Below are positions 27,439-36,727 of a DNA stretch of 64,000 bases, piece after piece (the first letter of the stretch is position 1; every line of letters starts with the position of its first letter). This DNA is from Evansella caseinilytica (GTDB taxonomy: Bacteria > Bacillota > Bacilli > Bacillales > Salisediminibacteriaceae). The notes beneath the pieces were generated by a model that searched no databases, was not told the DNA's origin, and saw nothing but the letters and a program-made list of their open reading frames with translations. The translations under genes were made by a program, and so were the position numbers. The DNA lies in NCBI RefSeq assembly GCF_900107275.1, contig NZ_FNPI01000010.1, positions 1 to 64,000 of the forward strand. The letters are read 5' to 3'.

Positions 27439-27494
27439 GTGCCAGGCACTCTGCATGACTGCACCGCAGTAAAGAATCGCAGAGTGCCTGGCAC
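27439..27494. repeat. REP-like palindrome with GTGCCAGGCAC arms
   Basis: GTGCCAGGCACTCTGC (27439-27454) and its exact reverse complement (27479-27494) flank a 24-base loop. The arms themselves begin with an inner palindrome, GTGCCAGGCAC. The element sits five bases after the flgL stop and before the yviE ribosome site, inside an operon. It may act as an RNA hairpin, and it looks like a mobile palindrome of the type linked to REP-associated transposases. Confidence 0.75.
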
Positions 27495-27516
27495 TTTAAG
27501 GAAGGCAGTGAAGATA

Positions 27517-28098
27517 ATGAATGTCCCTCATTTGAATATTCAGTCTCAACATGCGCAAATCGGTCTGCAGCAGCATCAGCCGGAAATGTCGATCAAGCAG
27601 CGTGGAGCAGACTTACGCATCGACCAGGAATTAGTGGGAACGCTGCGGATCAGCACTACTGCCTCCAGGCTTTATATTGATCAATCAGAGGCATTTGCCG
27701 ATGCAGACTTGAAAGGTCCCCTGCGGAGAGGAAAGGAATGGGGAACGAAGGGAAAGCAAAGTGTTCTTGAATATATCGCTAAGACAGCGAGAGACGGGGA
27801 ACGGTTAAAAAAAATCGAAAATGGAACTAATGTTCTTTCCGAACTTGCCAGAGAATCCGGGCAGCTTAAAGTGAAAGAAGCACATTTCACAATGGTTCCA
27901 AAGGATATTTTCCGCGTGCGCTTCGATTATGTGCCAAGCGACGTACGCATATCCGTTGATTGGCCTGATCCACAGATTGAGGTAAGGAGAAACGACCCGG
28001 ATATTCGAATACCGAAGTGGCAGTCCAAAGTGTACTTGCAGCAGAAAAATTGGATCGCCTTTTCAGTTGAAGGTTCAACAATAAGCAAACAGTTGTAA
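27517..28098 (+). CDS. yviE: flagellar operon protein YviE (DUF6470)
   Basis: A 193-residue protein equal in length to B. subtilis YviE. It opens MNVPHLNIQSQHAQIGLQQH..PEMSIKQRGADLRIDQ, a beta-rich pattern of alternating polar and hydrophobic residues, and has a DWPDPQIEVRRNDPDI segment near 140-160. The biochemical role is unknown. ATG 27517 is preceded by AAGGAAGG at 27498-27505; the ORF extends upstream to 27439 only because the palindrome is open. It is the last gene before a strong terminator. Confidence 0.88.
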   Translation: MNVPHLNIQSQHAQIGLQQHQPEMSIKQRGADLRIDQELVGTLRISTTASRLYIDQSEAFADADLKGPLRRGKEWGTKGKQSVLEYIAKTARDGERLKKIENGTNVLSELARESGQLKVKEAHFTMVPKDIFRVRFDYVPSDVRISVDWPDPQIEVRRNDPDIRIPKWQSKVYLQQKNWIAFSVEGSTISKQL

Positions 28099-28124
28099 AC
28101 AATGTTATTGATAACCTCTTAAAG

Positions 28125-28167
28125 GATCTTAGAGATGGCAGCCGTTATCTCTAAGATCTTTTTATTT
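28125..28167 (+). terminator. terminator of the flgM-yviE operon
   Basis: A perfect 12-base stem, GATCTTAGAGAT with ATCTCTAAGATC, followed by TTTTTATTTT. The remaining 350 bases before fliW are AT-rich and gene-free. They must carry the fliW promoter, but no clear sigma-D box was seen. Confidence 0.92.
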
Positions 28168-28517
28168 TAAAATGATACATAAATGTATATCATTCAACGA
28201 ATAAATAAGCAAATCATCCATTTCATTCCTAGAATTAAATATTAAACATATAAAATTTCGTGCATTGATCAGAAAATACCTATGTTTTCATTGCTGGCAG
28301 TAGTGAGGAACGGATGGAGGAAAATGAAATTATTTTGTAAATCAGCCAAAGAAAAGCCTGATAAATGCATATAAAGGTGATAAAATAAAGGGAAGTACAA
28401 ATTGTGACATAAACCTACATTGTTCTGCAACCTCTCTTCTTTGCGCAGGCTTACTACGGTACATAACAAAAGAACAAAGGCAGTATTTATCCGTTAATTC
28501 AACTTTGGAGTGATGAA

Positions 28518-28973
28518 ATGATGATTGAAACGAAATACTCAGGCACAATAGACATCAACCGCGACAATATTATTGTATTTGAGCAAGGAATTCCTAGTTT
28601 TGAGGAAGAAAAGGAATTTATTCTCCTTCCGTTTAGCAAAAGTCCAAGCCCGCTTTATATTTTGCAGTCGGTTAACACAACGAAATTGGCATTTGTCGTC
28701 ATGACACCATTTACGTTTTTTCCCGATTATGAAGCAAAGCTGCCGGATAGTGTTCTTGAAAAACTGGAAATTGAGAAAAAAGAAGATGTGGCATTATTTG
28801 TCATTCTTACAATTAAAGAAACGCTGGAAAAATCGACAGCCAACTTGCGCGGTCCAATTGTCGTCAACAGCAAAAAACAGCTTGGCAAGCAAATTATTCT
28901 CGATAACTCTGCTTATCACACGAAGCATCAGCTGCCGCTAGCCGCAGCTGCGCCAGAGAAGGAGGGGGAATGA
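28518..28973 (+). CDS. fliW: flagellar assembly factor FliW
   Basis: A 151-residue protein of FliW length with the family blocks [49 protein letters not shown] and [19 protein letters not shown]. FliW binds CsrA and blocks its repression of hag mRNA; free flagellin competes for FliW, closing a homeostatic loop. TTGGAGTGA precedes the start. The stop overlaps the csrA start by four bases, so the two are translated together. Confidence 0.97.
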   Translation: MMIETKYSGTIDINRDNIIVFEQGIPSFEEEKEFILLPFSKSPSPLYILQSVNTTKLAFVVMTPFTFFPDYEAKLPDSVLEKLEIEKKEDVALFVILTIKETLEKSTANLRGPIVVNSKKQLGKQIILDNSAYHTKHQLPLAAAAPEKEGE

Positions 28974-29233
28974 TGCTTGTTTTGACAAGAAAGTTAAATG
29001 AAGCAATTCAAATTGGGGATGATATAGAAATAAAGATTATTTCCGTGGACGGAGAGCAGGTAAAGCTGGGGATCACCGCACCTAGAAGCATCGACATTCA
29101 CCGCAAGGAAATTTATCTCGCGATTCAGGAAGAAAACAGCGAAGCGGCAAAAGCTTCCGCAGATGTATTAAAACGATTAACGGAGCACATGAATCAAGCG
29201 GCAGACAGAGAAAATCCTAACAATAATAATTAG
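28970..29233 (+). CDS. csrA: RNA-binding translational regulator CsrA
   Basis: An 87-residue Csr[47 protein letters not shown] is the full family core, including the Leu4 and Arg44 region used for RNA binding. The C-terminal tail is longer than in E. coli, as usual in Firmicutes. GAGGGGGAATG gives the ribosome site inside fliW. The expected target, a GGA hairpin in the hag leader, is visible at 31696-31709. Confidence 0.97.
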   Translation: MMLVLTRKLNEAIQIGDDIEIKIISVDGEQVKLGITAPRSIDIHRKEIYLAIQEENSEAAKASADVLKRLTEHMNQAADRENPNNNN

Positions 29234-29577
29234 TGGATTATTGGGAAAAAACGAGGAGTGACAGGGGCGCAATAGAACTTTTGGATTATGGAATATAGTA
29301 AAAACAGGAATAAACACAGTCTTTTCGTTCTAAATAGTGATCGATATGAAATAAAAAAATATTTTTTTAAGAAAACGGACATAAAAATTACATTACTATC
29401 GAATCATTTAAGCTTACTGATTATTTGGTACTATGTACTTATAGCGAAAATTGTAGAACAAAGCAGAAAGTGCTTTTCATTTATCGCTGTCGCTTATGGA
29501 ATTACACGAGCCAGATCGTTTCAAATATTTTTTTCTGTGGTCATAACCGGTTAAACACTAAATGGAACGGGGGACAA

Positions 29578-30288
29578 ATGATGCAGATAACGACAAAAGA
29601 GAGAGCCGCAGTTAATCAGTCAAGAATCTTTCTATACGGAAAAAATCAGGAAATAGGAACTGAATACTCGGAAGTTATTACCAATGAGTTGCATCTGTTT
29701 TTCGAAATCAAGCAAGATTTACTGCCTGATTCGCCGCAGCCGGGAGATTTTCTGTTTTTACTTATAGAAGGGTACAGCCGGGAAAACGTCCATTTCATCA
29801 AAAAGATTTGCCATTCATATATGGATGACAATACCCTCTCTATTTTGTTGGTGCATAAGGAAGAGTTGGACAGAAGGGGTTTTCAATATTTATCACTGCC
29901 GATCAGTGGTATTGTGTCACTGCCTTATTTGCTTAAACACTGCCAGCGAGTTATTGAAGCAGTCTGGACGAACGGCATTTTTTTGGAGCCGCAGAAGCAT
30001 CGGGAGTTAGTGTTGGAAATAGAACGAAAAAAAATGAAGGATATGCCGATTAAAAGGCTCGTATTAAAACGGGACATCTGTCACACCCTTTTGTCTCAAA
30101 ACGAACGAGATGTGCTTCAGTTGATTTTAGAGGGGCATAATAACCAGAAAATTGCCAAGCTGCTTTATCTTGCCCCTTCCACAGTCAGTACAATCATCAG
30201 CCACCTGCTTCGAAAAATGCAGGCGAACGATCGGACAGATGCCATGGTAAAGGCGATTCGCACAGGCTGGGTGGAGGCGCAGCGATAA
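29578..30288 (+). CDS. DegU-like LuxR regulator with a degenerate receiver domain
   Basis: A 236-residue protein built like NarL/DegU regulators. The LuxR helix-turn-helix (about 175-232, LSQNERDVLQLILEGHNNQKIAKLLYLAPSTVSTIISHLLRKMQANDRTDAMVKAIRTGWVE) is strongly like the DegU domain encoded at 16948-17646 over its whole length, including NDRT.A.V.AI..GWV. The N-terminal 130 residues keep a receiver-like pattern, but the acidic pair is replaced by YGK and the phospho-Asp region reads FLFLLIEG. Phosphorylation is therefore unlikely. GGGGGACAA precedes ATG 29578 (or 29581). It stands alone between csrA and comK/hag with its own terminator. A DNA-binding regulator of motility or competence genes is the natural guess. 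Confidence 0.85.
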   Translation: MMQITTKERAAVNQSRIFLYGKNQEIGTEYSEVITNELHLFFEIKQDLLPDSPQPGDFLFLLIEGYSRENVHFIKKICHSYMDDNTLSILLVHKEELDRRGFQYLSLPISGIVSLPYLLKHCQRVIEAVWTNGIFLEPQKHRELVLEIERKKMKDMPIKRLVLKRDICHTLLSQNERDVLQLILEGHNNQKIAKLLYLAPSTVSTIISHLLRKMQANDRTDAMVKAIRTGWVEAQR

Positions 30289-30397
30289 CGTTTCCGTCGC
30301 TGAGCGTTGTCTATTGGCAAAAACGGTTTGCTTCGCTAAGCAGCATGTCTACGGATTGAAGGAGCGAACGAATATAAAGAATAAGACGGCACTGACT

Positions 30398-30430
30398 CAG
30401 AGGGGAAGAATTATCCCTTCTTTTTTTCGA
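30398..30430 (+). terminator. terminator after the DegU-like gene
   Basis: GAGGGGA pairs with TCCCTTC (one wobble) around a seven-base loop, followed by seven T residues. Confidence 0.7.
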
Positions 30431-30572
30431 AAAATTGTTTTTTATCTTTTTGAACACGCTCTTTATGAAAAAACCTTTTCGACGTTTCGCAAGGCATCGA
30501 AAAGGCTGTTCATAACAAACAAGCTGAAGGTGTTGATTTTAAACCCTCTCATTCCAGACAAGTACATCTTTA

Positions 30573-31058
30573 TTATAAGCTGCTGAAAAGCTGTATGCAG
30601 TGGATCGCTTTTGTCATCTGTCTCTCCAGAAATCCCCTGGTAACAGGGAGATCGATGTAAGTGCCGTCTGTAAACACTAACCGGGATGAAAGCTTGTTTT
30701 TCATTCCGGAAGCATCATGGTTATCCTCCGCTTTTTGAAAATTTTGTGAGCAAATCCATGCGCAGTCAAAAGCGTGGGGGGAGTGGGTCGGCACGACACA
30801 GATTTTTTGCTTTACATAAACGGGGACAGGGACGCGCCTTGAATAGCCGGTATGATAGGTGACTGCCTCCCGCCGTCCTTCATAAGAAGCACCACCGTGC
30901 AAGCAGTTGTCGGTGATAATTTGCAACGGCTTTTTCTTTGTGAAAATTTGTTTATCCTTTTCTATGATTCTAGTCGGATACTGCGGGTCGTTGTTTGGGA
31001 GTATAATTTTTGTAAAGAAATTGATTGTATACTCCCCGCGATACATTTCATTCATCAT
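30573..31058 (-). CDS. comK: competence transcription factor ComK
   Basis: A 161-residue ComK-family activator. Family landmarks are visible in order: RIIEKDKQIFTKKKPLQIITDNCLHGGASYEGRREAV, VPVYVKQKICVVPTHSPHAFDCAWI, and LVFTDGTYIDLPVTRGFLERQMTKA. The protein ends near there, about 30 residues short of B. subtilis ComK (192), so the C-terminal region involved in activation and MecA-controlled degradation may be reduced. ATG 31058 is preferred (GGGAGAGG eight bases upstream) over the longer ORF to 31121. It lies divergent from hag. ComK would activate comFA-comFC and ssb, both in this window. Some Bacillus species carry two comK genes; this could be either type. Confidence 0.88.
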   Translation of the reverse strand: MMNEMYRGEYTINFFTKIILPNNDPQYPTRIIEKDKQIFTKKKPLQIITDNCLHGGASYEGRREAVTYHTGYSRRVPVPVYVKQKICVVPTHSPHAFDCAWICSQNFQKAEDNHDASGMKNKLSSRLVFTDGTYIDLPVTRGFLERQMTKAIHCIQLFSSL

Positions 31059-31365
31059 CCTTTTATCCTCTCCCTTCACAATTACACTAACATCCAGTAG
31101 TAACATTTGGAACAACCACATTTTATTAGAAAATAAGTAAAAAGACCAGATGAAATGACAAAATTTTCAGCAAGAATAGGTCTTTCTTGGTAAAATTCAT
31201 TTTTCAGACACAAAAACGTCACAATTTATTAGGAGTGTGGGGCTAGTAAAGCAGGAATATACATAAATGTATGAAACGTTGTGAGGAAAGTACTACGTTA
31301 AGTAGAGCAAAGTGCCGGTACGATATTTCGCACTTTATCCCTTTAAGAACAAACACTTTAAGAGC

Positions 31366-31565
31366 CTGTTCAAAAAGGCAATGGTTCCGCTCGATGCGCC
31401 CCAATTCCGCCTAAGTGCTACCCACGTCCTATGGGCAACGGCGAAATGTCGTCATCCTGACTCCAAGAAAACCACTCACAGCCGGCCTGAAAAGAATGCA
31501 TCGGCTCCACCCATTGCGCCGTGTTTGTTCAAAAAGACAAAAACCGATCTTTTTGAACAAACACT
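31366..31565 (+). repeat. interspersed repeat, family B copy 3
   Basis: A clean single-unit copy of 200 bases: TGTTCAAAAAGGCAATGGTT, CCAATTCCGCCTAAGTGCTA, GGGCAACGGCGAAATGTCGT, CCGGCCTGAAAAGAATGCAT, CACCCATTGCGCC, ending in the hairpin GTTCAAAAAGAC...TTTTTGAAC. It lies just upstream of the hag promoter. Confidence 0.8.
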
Positions 31566-31598
31566 TTAAAAAACTTTTAAAAAAATTTTCTTTTATGC

Positions 31599-31625
31599 TA
31601 AACATTTTTTTAGTACCTCCGATAT
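31599..31625 (+). promoter_or_regulatory. sigma-D promoter of hag
   Basis: TAAA (31599-31602), a 15-base spacer and TCCGATAT (31618-31625): one mismatch to the consensus. It gives a leader of about 115 bases. Confidence 0.88.
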
Positions 31626-31695
31626 AAGTAATGTAAAGCTTGATAGGAAAATAGGCGGCCGACTTTTTTCTTGTCAATCAAACTTTCACTTCCAC

Positions 31696-31740
31696 CCACA
31701 AGGATGTGGCAGGAAGTAAAACCAACCAAATTCAAGGAGG
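31696..31740 (+). promoter_or_regulatory. CsrA-binding leader of hag mRNA
   Basis: CCACA (31696-31700) and TGTGG (31705-31709) form a stem that exposes the loop AGGA (31701-31704), the classic CsrA target. The Shine-Dalgarno AAGGAGG (31734-31740) is a second GGA site 26 bases away. Double binding that covers the ribosome site is how CsrA represses hag in B. subtilis. That mechanism is established there; here it is inferred from the motif. Confidence 0.75.
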
Positions 31741-31749
31741 AATTTTTCA

Positions 31750-32901
31750 ATGATTATCAACAATAATATTCCAGCTTTAAACACATTCCGTCAATTAGGA
31801 ATTAACCAAGGCGGCATGCAAAAGTCAATGGAGAAGCTATCCAGCGGTCTTCGTATCAACCGTGCTGGTGACGACGCTGCAGGACTTGCAATCTCTGAAA
31901 AAATGCGTGGACAAATCCGCGGTTTGGACCAAGCAAGCCGTAATGCTCAAGACGGAATCTCTTTGATTCAAACTGCTGAAGGCGCGTTGCAAGAAACACA
32001 AAACATCCTTCAACGTATGCGTGAATTAGCGGTTCAAGCTTCGAACGACACAAACACTGAAGCTGACCGTAATGAGATTCAAAAAGAAATCGAGCAGTTG
32101 ACAAATGAAATTGATCGTATTGCAAACACTACTGAATTCAACACGCAAAAATTGTTGAATGGTGAAAAAGAAGGATTGAAAGCTGCAAAAACTGGCGACT
32201 ATACTGTTCAAAACAACAGCAAAGCCGAAATCGTTCTTACTACTACTGATACTGATGATATAAATGTATCAGGAACTATCACGATTACTCGTATTAACAA
32301 CGAAGCTGGAGAAGATCAATATGTAATCAGTGACCCAGCTGGAACTAGTATTACTCTTGATGACCTGGAAAACCCTACTGCAATCACTGGTGCTGGAGAT
32401 ACAATCACAATTGCCGGCTTAGCTGACATGGCAGTGGGAGAAAGTGTAACAATCAGCTTTAAAGCAGCTCAAGACGCTCAAACAGACGCTTCTAAATCAC
32501 TTTCATTCCAAATCGGTGCTAACAGCGGACAAAATATTCTCGTTGGAATCGATAACATGAAAGCTGATGCGCTTGGTCTTCGTGACGGCGACGGAAACGC
32601 TCTTGATTTAACAAGTGCGTCTTCAGCAAGTACGGCAATTACTACAATCAACAATGCTATTGAAGCTGTTTCGGCACAACGTTCCAATTTAGGTGCGTAC
32701 CAAAACCGATTAGAGCATACAATTTCCAACTTGGACAACTCTTCTGAGAACCTGCAAGCTGCAGAATCTCGTATTCGTGACGTTGACATGGCTCGTGAAA
32801 TGATGGAAATGACAAAGAACAACATTCTTTCTCAAGCATCTCAAGCTATGCTTGTTCAAGCCAATCAACAACCACAATCTGTATTACAATTACTTGGATA
32901 A
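31750..32901 (+). CDS. hag: flagellin Hag
   Basis: A 383-residue filament protein, longer than B. subtilis Hag (about 304). The N-terminal D0/D1 region (MIINNNIPALNTFRQLG...KSMEKLSSGLRINRAGDDAAGLAISEKMRGQIRGL) and C-terminal region (ESRIRDVDMAREMMEMTKNNILSQASQAMLVQANQQPQSVLQLLG) are fully conserved. Residues about 145-275 form the variable surface domain, rich in Thr, Asp and Ser, candidate sites for O-linked sugar. Codon use is more biased than in neighbours, as expected for a very highly expressed gene. Sigma-D promoter, CsrA leader and terminator are all present, so it is a monocistronic unit. Confidence 0.98.
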   Translation: MIINNNIPALNTFRQLGINQGGMQKSMEKLSSGLRINRAGDDAAGLAISEKMRGQIRGLDQASRNAQDGISLIQTAEGALQETQNILQRMRELAVQASNDTNTEADRNEIQKEIEQLTNEIDRIANTTEFNTQKLLNGEKEGLKAAKTGDYTVQNNSKAEIVLTTTDTDDINVSGTITITRINNEAGEDQYVISDPAGTSITLDDLENPTAITGAGDTITIAGLADMAVGESVTISFKAAQDAQTDASKSLSFQIGANSGQNILVGIDNMKADALGLRDGDGNALDLTSASSASTAITTINNAIEAVSAQRSNLGAYQNRLEHTISNLDNSSENLQAAESRIRDVDMAREMMEMTKNNILSQASQAMLVQANQQPQSVLQLLG

Positions 32902-32917
32902 TAACAATTTTCAATTT

Positions 32918-32951
32918 AAGAGAGGCTCTAGTTATGCTAGAGTCTCTTTTT
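32918..32951 (+). terminator. hag terminator
   Basis: AAGAGAGGCTCTAG and CTAGAGTCTCTT pair with a small bulge around a GTTATG-type loop, followed by TTTTTA. Confidence 0.85.
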
Positions 32952-32985
32952 ATATAGTCCATTATGGGCAAACACTTTTAGAAGA

Positions 32986-33130
32986 TGTTGAAAAAGTCCG
33001 GGAAACAGTACCTGCGAATTTCAACGTAAGCGTTGTCTCTTCGCTGTTCACGTGCGTATAGTGTACGCTCCGCTGCTCGCGCCTGCCGCGCTTCGATCTT
33101 CTTGTCACTGTCATGTCTCCTTTTTGAACA
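32986..33130 (-). repeat. interspersed GTTCAAAAA repeat, family A copy 4 (inverted)
   Basis: On the minus strand it opens TTTGTTCAAAAAGGAGACAT, has CGAGCAGCGGAGCGTACACT and ACGTGAACAGCG, and closes with CCCGGACTTTTTCAAC. It is flanked by the hag terminator and the next gene's ribosome site. Confidence 0.78.
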
Positions 33131-33167
33131 AATACTTTTAGTGAATATAATGTGAGGAGTGACGTAT

Positions 33168-33536
33168 ATGGAAAAATATATTGATGTAATGAAACAATCC
33201 ATTGAGCTTTCCGAAACGGTCTTGGAGGGAGTAATACACATAAAAAAGCTGCTAGGTGAAGGCAAGTTTGAAGAAACGATGTACTTGTTTGAAGATGTCA
33301 TTTTAGCATTTTCCACAGTGGAACTGTCCATTACGCCTATAAAAGAAAAGCTGACAAACAACGAGATTGATGCAACAGCGATGAAAGTTAAGGAAGCGTT
33401 AGCGTTGGCCGTCAGTGGGTATGAAACTAGAAGCCGCGGTAGAGTCCTGGAAGTGATCCAATTTACCCTCGTACTGCAAGTGAAGAAGTGGAAAGAGGAA
33501 TTAGAAAAGGCATTTCAGCTGTACACAGTATCCTGA
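33168..33536 (+). CDS. small helical protein of unknown function next to flagellin
   Basis: A 122-residue, mostly helical protein (MEKYIDVMKQSIELSETVLEG...LLGEGKFEETMYLFEDVILAFSTVELS...) with no signal peptide or membrane segment. ATG 33168 fits GAGGAG at 33152-33157; GTG 33159 is too close to it. The helical, acidic character resembles export chaperones or the small proteins often found between flagellin and glycosylation genes in other Firmicutes, but I cannot name the family with confidence. It lies between hag and the pseB cluster. Confidence 0.75.
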   Translation: MEKYIDVMKQSIELSETVLEGVIHIKKLLGEGKFEETMYLFEDVILAFSTVELSITPIKEKLTNNEIDATAMKVKEALALAVSGYETRSRGRVLEVIQFTLVLQVKKWKEELEKAFQLYTVS

Positions 33537-33578
33537 TTCGTAGAAATGCTGCACAATTGGATAGCGTAAAGGAGTCTG

Positions 33579-33610
33579 TTCCAAAAGATCGTTTTTTATC
33601 TTTTTAAACA
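33579..33610 (+). repeat. minimal TTCAAAAAGAT-type hairpin
   Basis: TCCAAAAGAT and ATCTTTTTAAAC pair around CGTTTTTT. It is a worn copy of the hairpin that also ends family B elements, here serving as a possible terminator for 33168-33536. The 180 bases that follow contain no gene. Confidence 0.5.
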
Positions 33611-33722
33611 TCTACTGTAAATGGGTATTTGAAAAATGTTTAACCATACTTTCTGCATCATATATGAGCAGGTCATTCGTTATTTTTTCTATGAAAAATT
33701 TATGACCTGCAATCTTTGATAA

Positions 33723-34757
<1,035 letters not shown>

Positions 34758-34822
34758 GCGTCCGCGTCCAAATGCTCCATTGTCTTTCAGACGATGCCAA
34801 AGTCCAGTTAGCGGGTGATAAT

Positions 34823-35554
34823 GTGAAAAAAACAGCGATTATCCAGGCGAGAATGGGCTCGTCAAGGCTTCCAGGAAAAATTTTGAAGCAAGTGGACGGG
34901 AAGCCTTTGCTGGCTTATCAAGTGGAACGGGTCAGGCAAGCAGCCGCCATCGATGACATCGTCATTGCGACGACAACTCATTTTGCTGACGACGAGGTTG
35001 TCGATTTTTGCAAAAAACATGATTTATCCTATTATCGCGGGGATGAAGATGATGTATTATCAAGGTATTATGAAGCGGCAAGCGAATATAAGGCCGACGT
35101 CGTTATTCGCTTGACCTCCGATTGCCCGGTCATCGACCCGAAAGTAATTGACCGGACGGTGGGGGTATTCATCCACCATGATTATGACTATGTTTCCAAC
35201 ACCTTACAAAGAACGTACCCGCGGGGAATGGATACGGAAGTGGTTTCCTTTTCCACGCTGCAGAAGGCATATAATGCAGCGGTCAAACCGTTTGAACGGG
35301 AACATGTCACTCCTTATATTTACAGAAATCCGCTGCAATTTCATTTAAAGAATGTGGCCTACAGCAAGGATGTCGGCTTTCACCGGTGGACGGTGGACAC
35401 GATAGAGGACTTTCTGTTGATCAAAAATATTATCCAGTCGCTTTATCCCGATAATCCCGATTTTACGTTGGAGGACATCCTTGCCCTTTTGGAAAAACAT
35501 CGGGACTGGGTCGAGATAAATGCGCATATTGAGCAGAAGAAATTAGGGGAATAG
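34823..35554 (+). CDS. SpsF/PseF-type cytidylyltransferase family protein
   Basis: A 243-residue nucleotidyltransferase. KKTAIIQARMGSSRLPGKILKQVDGKPLLAYQVERV is the nucleotide-binding start of the SpsF family; RGDEDDVLSRYYEAA, RLTSDCPVIDP and FEREHVTPYIYRNP follow. In pseudaminic clusters this slot is filled by the enzyme that activates the sugar with CMP, and in Bacillus spore coats the homologue is SpsF. GTG 34823 is chosen because the conserved sequence begins there; upstream codons to 34772 look unrelated. The next gene starts two bases after the stop. Confidence 0.88.
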   Translation: MKKTAIIQARMGSSRLPGKILKQVDGKPLLAYQVERVRQAAAIDDIVIATTTHFADDEVVDFCKKHDLSYYRGDEDDVLSRYYEAASEYKADVVIRLTSDCPVIDPKVIDRTVGVFIHHDYDYVSNTLQRTYPRGMDTEVVSFSTLQKAYNAAVKPFEREHVTPYIYRNPLQFHLKNVAYSKDVGFHRWTVDTIEDFLLIKNIIQSLYPDNPDFTLEDILALLEKHRDWVEINAHIEQKKLGE

Positions 35555-35556
35555 GA

Positions 35557-36630
35557 ATGAAAAACATTGTTTTCAGAGTCGATGCATCCGTTCATATCGG
35601 TTCCGGTCATATGATGAGGTGTCTGACGCTGGCAGACAGACTGACGGAGAAAGGTTGCCGGGTCACCTTTATTTCCCGGAGGCGGCAGGGGGACTTTATT
35701 TCTTATCTCACGGAAAGGGGCTATGAGGTGAAGCCTCTCCCGGATACTGTTTCCGGAAATCAGCCCGGCCCGGAGCACTCCTGGCTCGGCGAAGCGTACG
35801 CGAAGGATGCGGAACAAACCTTGGAAGCAATGCGGGCATTAGGAAGTGTCGATTATTTGATCGTTGATCACTACGGTATTGACTACCGCTGGGAGCGGTT
35901 GTTGCGAGAGCACGTGAAAAAACTGATGGTGATTGATGATCTGGATCATCGCCGGCATGAATGCGATTGGCTTCTCAACCAAAATTTTGTCTCGGATAGC
36001 AGTTATGCAGCACTTCGTGAGAAAAAACAGACGCTGTTTCTGGGACCGAAGTACGCCCTTTTGCGAAAGGAATTTGCTATAGCCAGACAGCAAGTACAGA
36101 CAAAGCGGAGCACTGTAAACAGGATACTGATTACATTCGGAGGGACGGATCCAACCAACGAAACAATGAAAGTTCTCCAGGCAGTAACAAAATTACCGGA
36201 AAGTATCATGTTTGATGTGGTGGCAGGTGCGGCGAATCCAAACAGGAAGAAAATCGAGCAATTCGCAGCATCGATGGAAAATGTCGACTTTTACTGCCAG
36301 ATCAACAATATTTCGCAGCTGATGCTGAACGCGGATATTGCCATCTGTTCCGGGGGCAGTACCACATGGGAAAGATATTGTCTTGGTCTCCCGGGTGTTG
36401 TGATCACAGTCGCCGATAATCAAGTGGGTATTGCCAGAAAGTCCGCGGAATTGGAAATCGATCGTTATTTAGGACACTTCAATGAGGTAACGGCGGAGTC
36501 GCTGCTTCGTGCTATCCGTACGGTGTTGAATGATAAAAACACACTGTGGCTGGCCGGAGAAAAAGCGAGACAGATCGTTGACGGCAATGGGGTCAACCGT
36601 GTTTGTGAAAGATTGTTAACCGCTGATTAA
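35557..36630 (+). CDS. pseG: UDP-2,4-diacetamido-trideoxy-altropyranose hydrolase, PseG
   Basis: A 357-residue GT-B-fold hydrolase that removes UDP from the fourth pseudaminic intermediate. The start IVFRVDASVHIGSGHMMRCLTLADRL is the PseG signature, followed by DYLIVDHYGIDYRWE, VIDDLDHRRHECDWLLNQN, ITFGGTDPTNETM and DIAICSGGSTTWERYCLGLPGVV. Length fits. Two bases separate it from the previous stop, so coupled translation is likely. No pseH acetyltransferase is fused or adjacent; the 97 bases before pseC carry no gene. Confidence 0.95.
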   Translation: MKNIVFRVDASVHIGSGHMMRCLTLADRLTEKGCRVTFISRRRQGDFISYLTERGYEVKPLPDTVSGNQPGPEHSWLGEAYAKDAEQTLEAMRALGSVDYLIVDHYGIDYRWERLLREHVKKLMVIDDLDHRRHECDWLLNQNFVSDSSYAALREKKQTLFLGPKYALLRKEFAIARQQVQTKRSTVNRILITFGGTDPTNETMKVLQAVTKLPESIMFDVVAGAANPNRKKIEQFAASMENVDFYCQINNISQLMLNADIAICSGGSTTWERYCLGLPGVVITVADNQVGIARKSAELEIDRYLGHFNEVTAESLLRAIRTVLNDKNTLWLAGEKARQIVDGNGVNRVCERLLTAD

Positions 36631-36727
36631 ATGGCGGGGTGTTCCGATGAACATCCTATATACACCTAAAGAGGTTACCAATCTTGAAAAGGGGAGCATG
36701 GGATGACAATGAATTGGGGAGTGGCTT

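Noticed and set aside
28168-28517. Sigma-D promoter for fliW
   Set aside because: The best TAAA site is followed by GCATTGAT, too far from GCCGATAT.
29288-29577. Upstream extension of the DegU-like ORF and the 88-residue ORF at 29288
   Set aside because: A ribosome site precedes ATG 29578; the earlier sequence is AT-rich and unlike protein.
31100-31160. TTTT-N5-AAAA pattern upstream of comK as a ComK box
   Set aside because: The ComK box is AAAA-N5-TTTT; the pattern here has the wrong polarity and no paired site was found.
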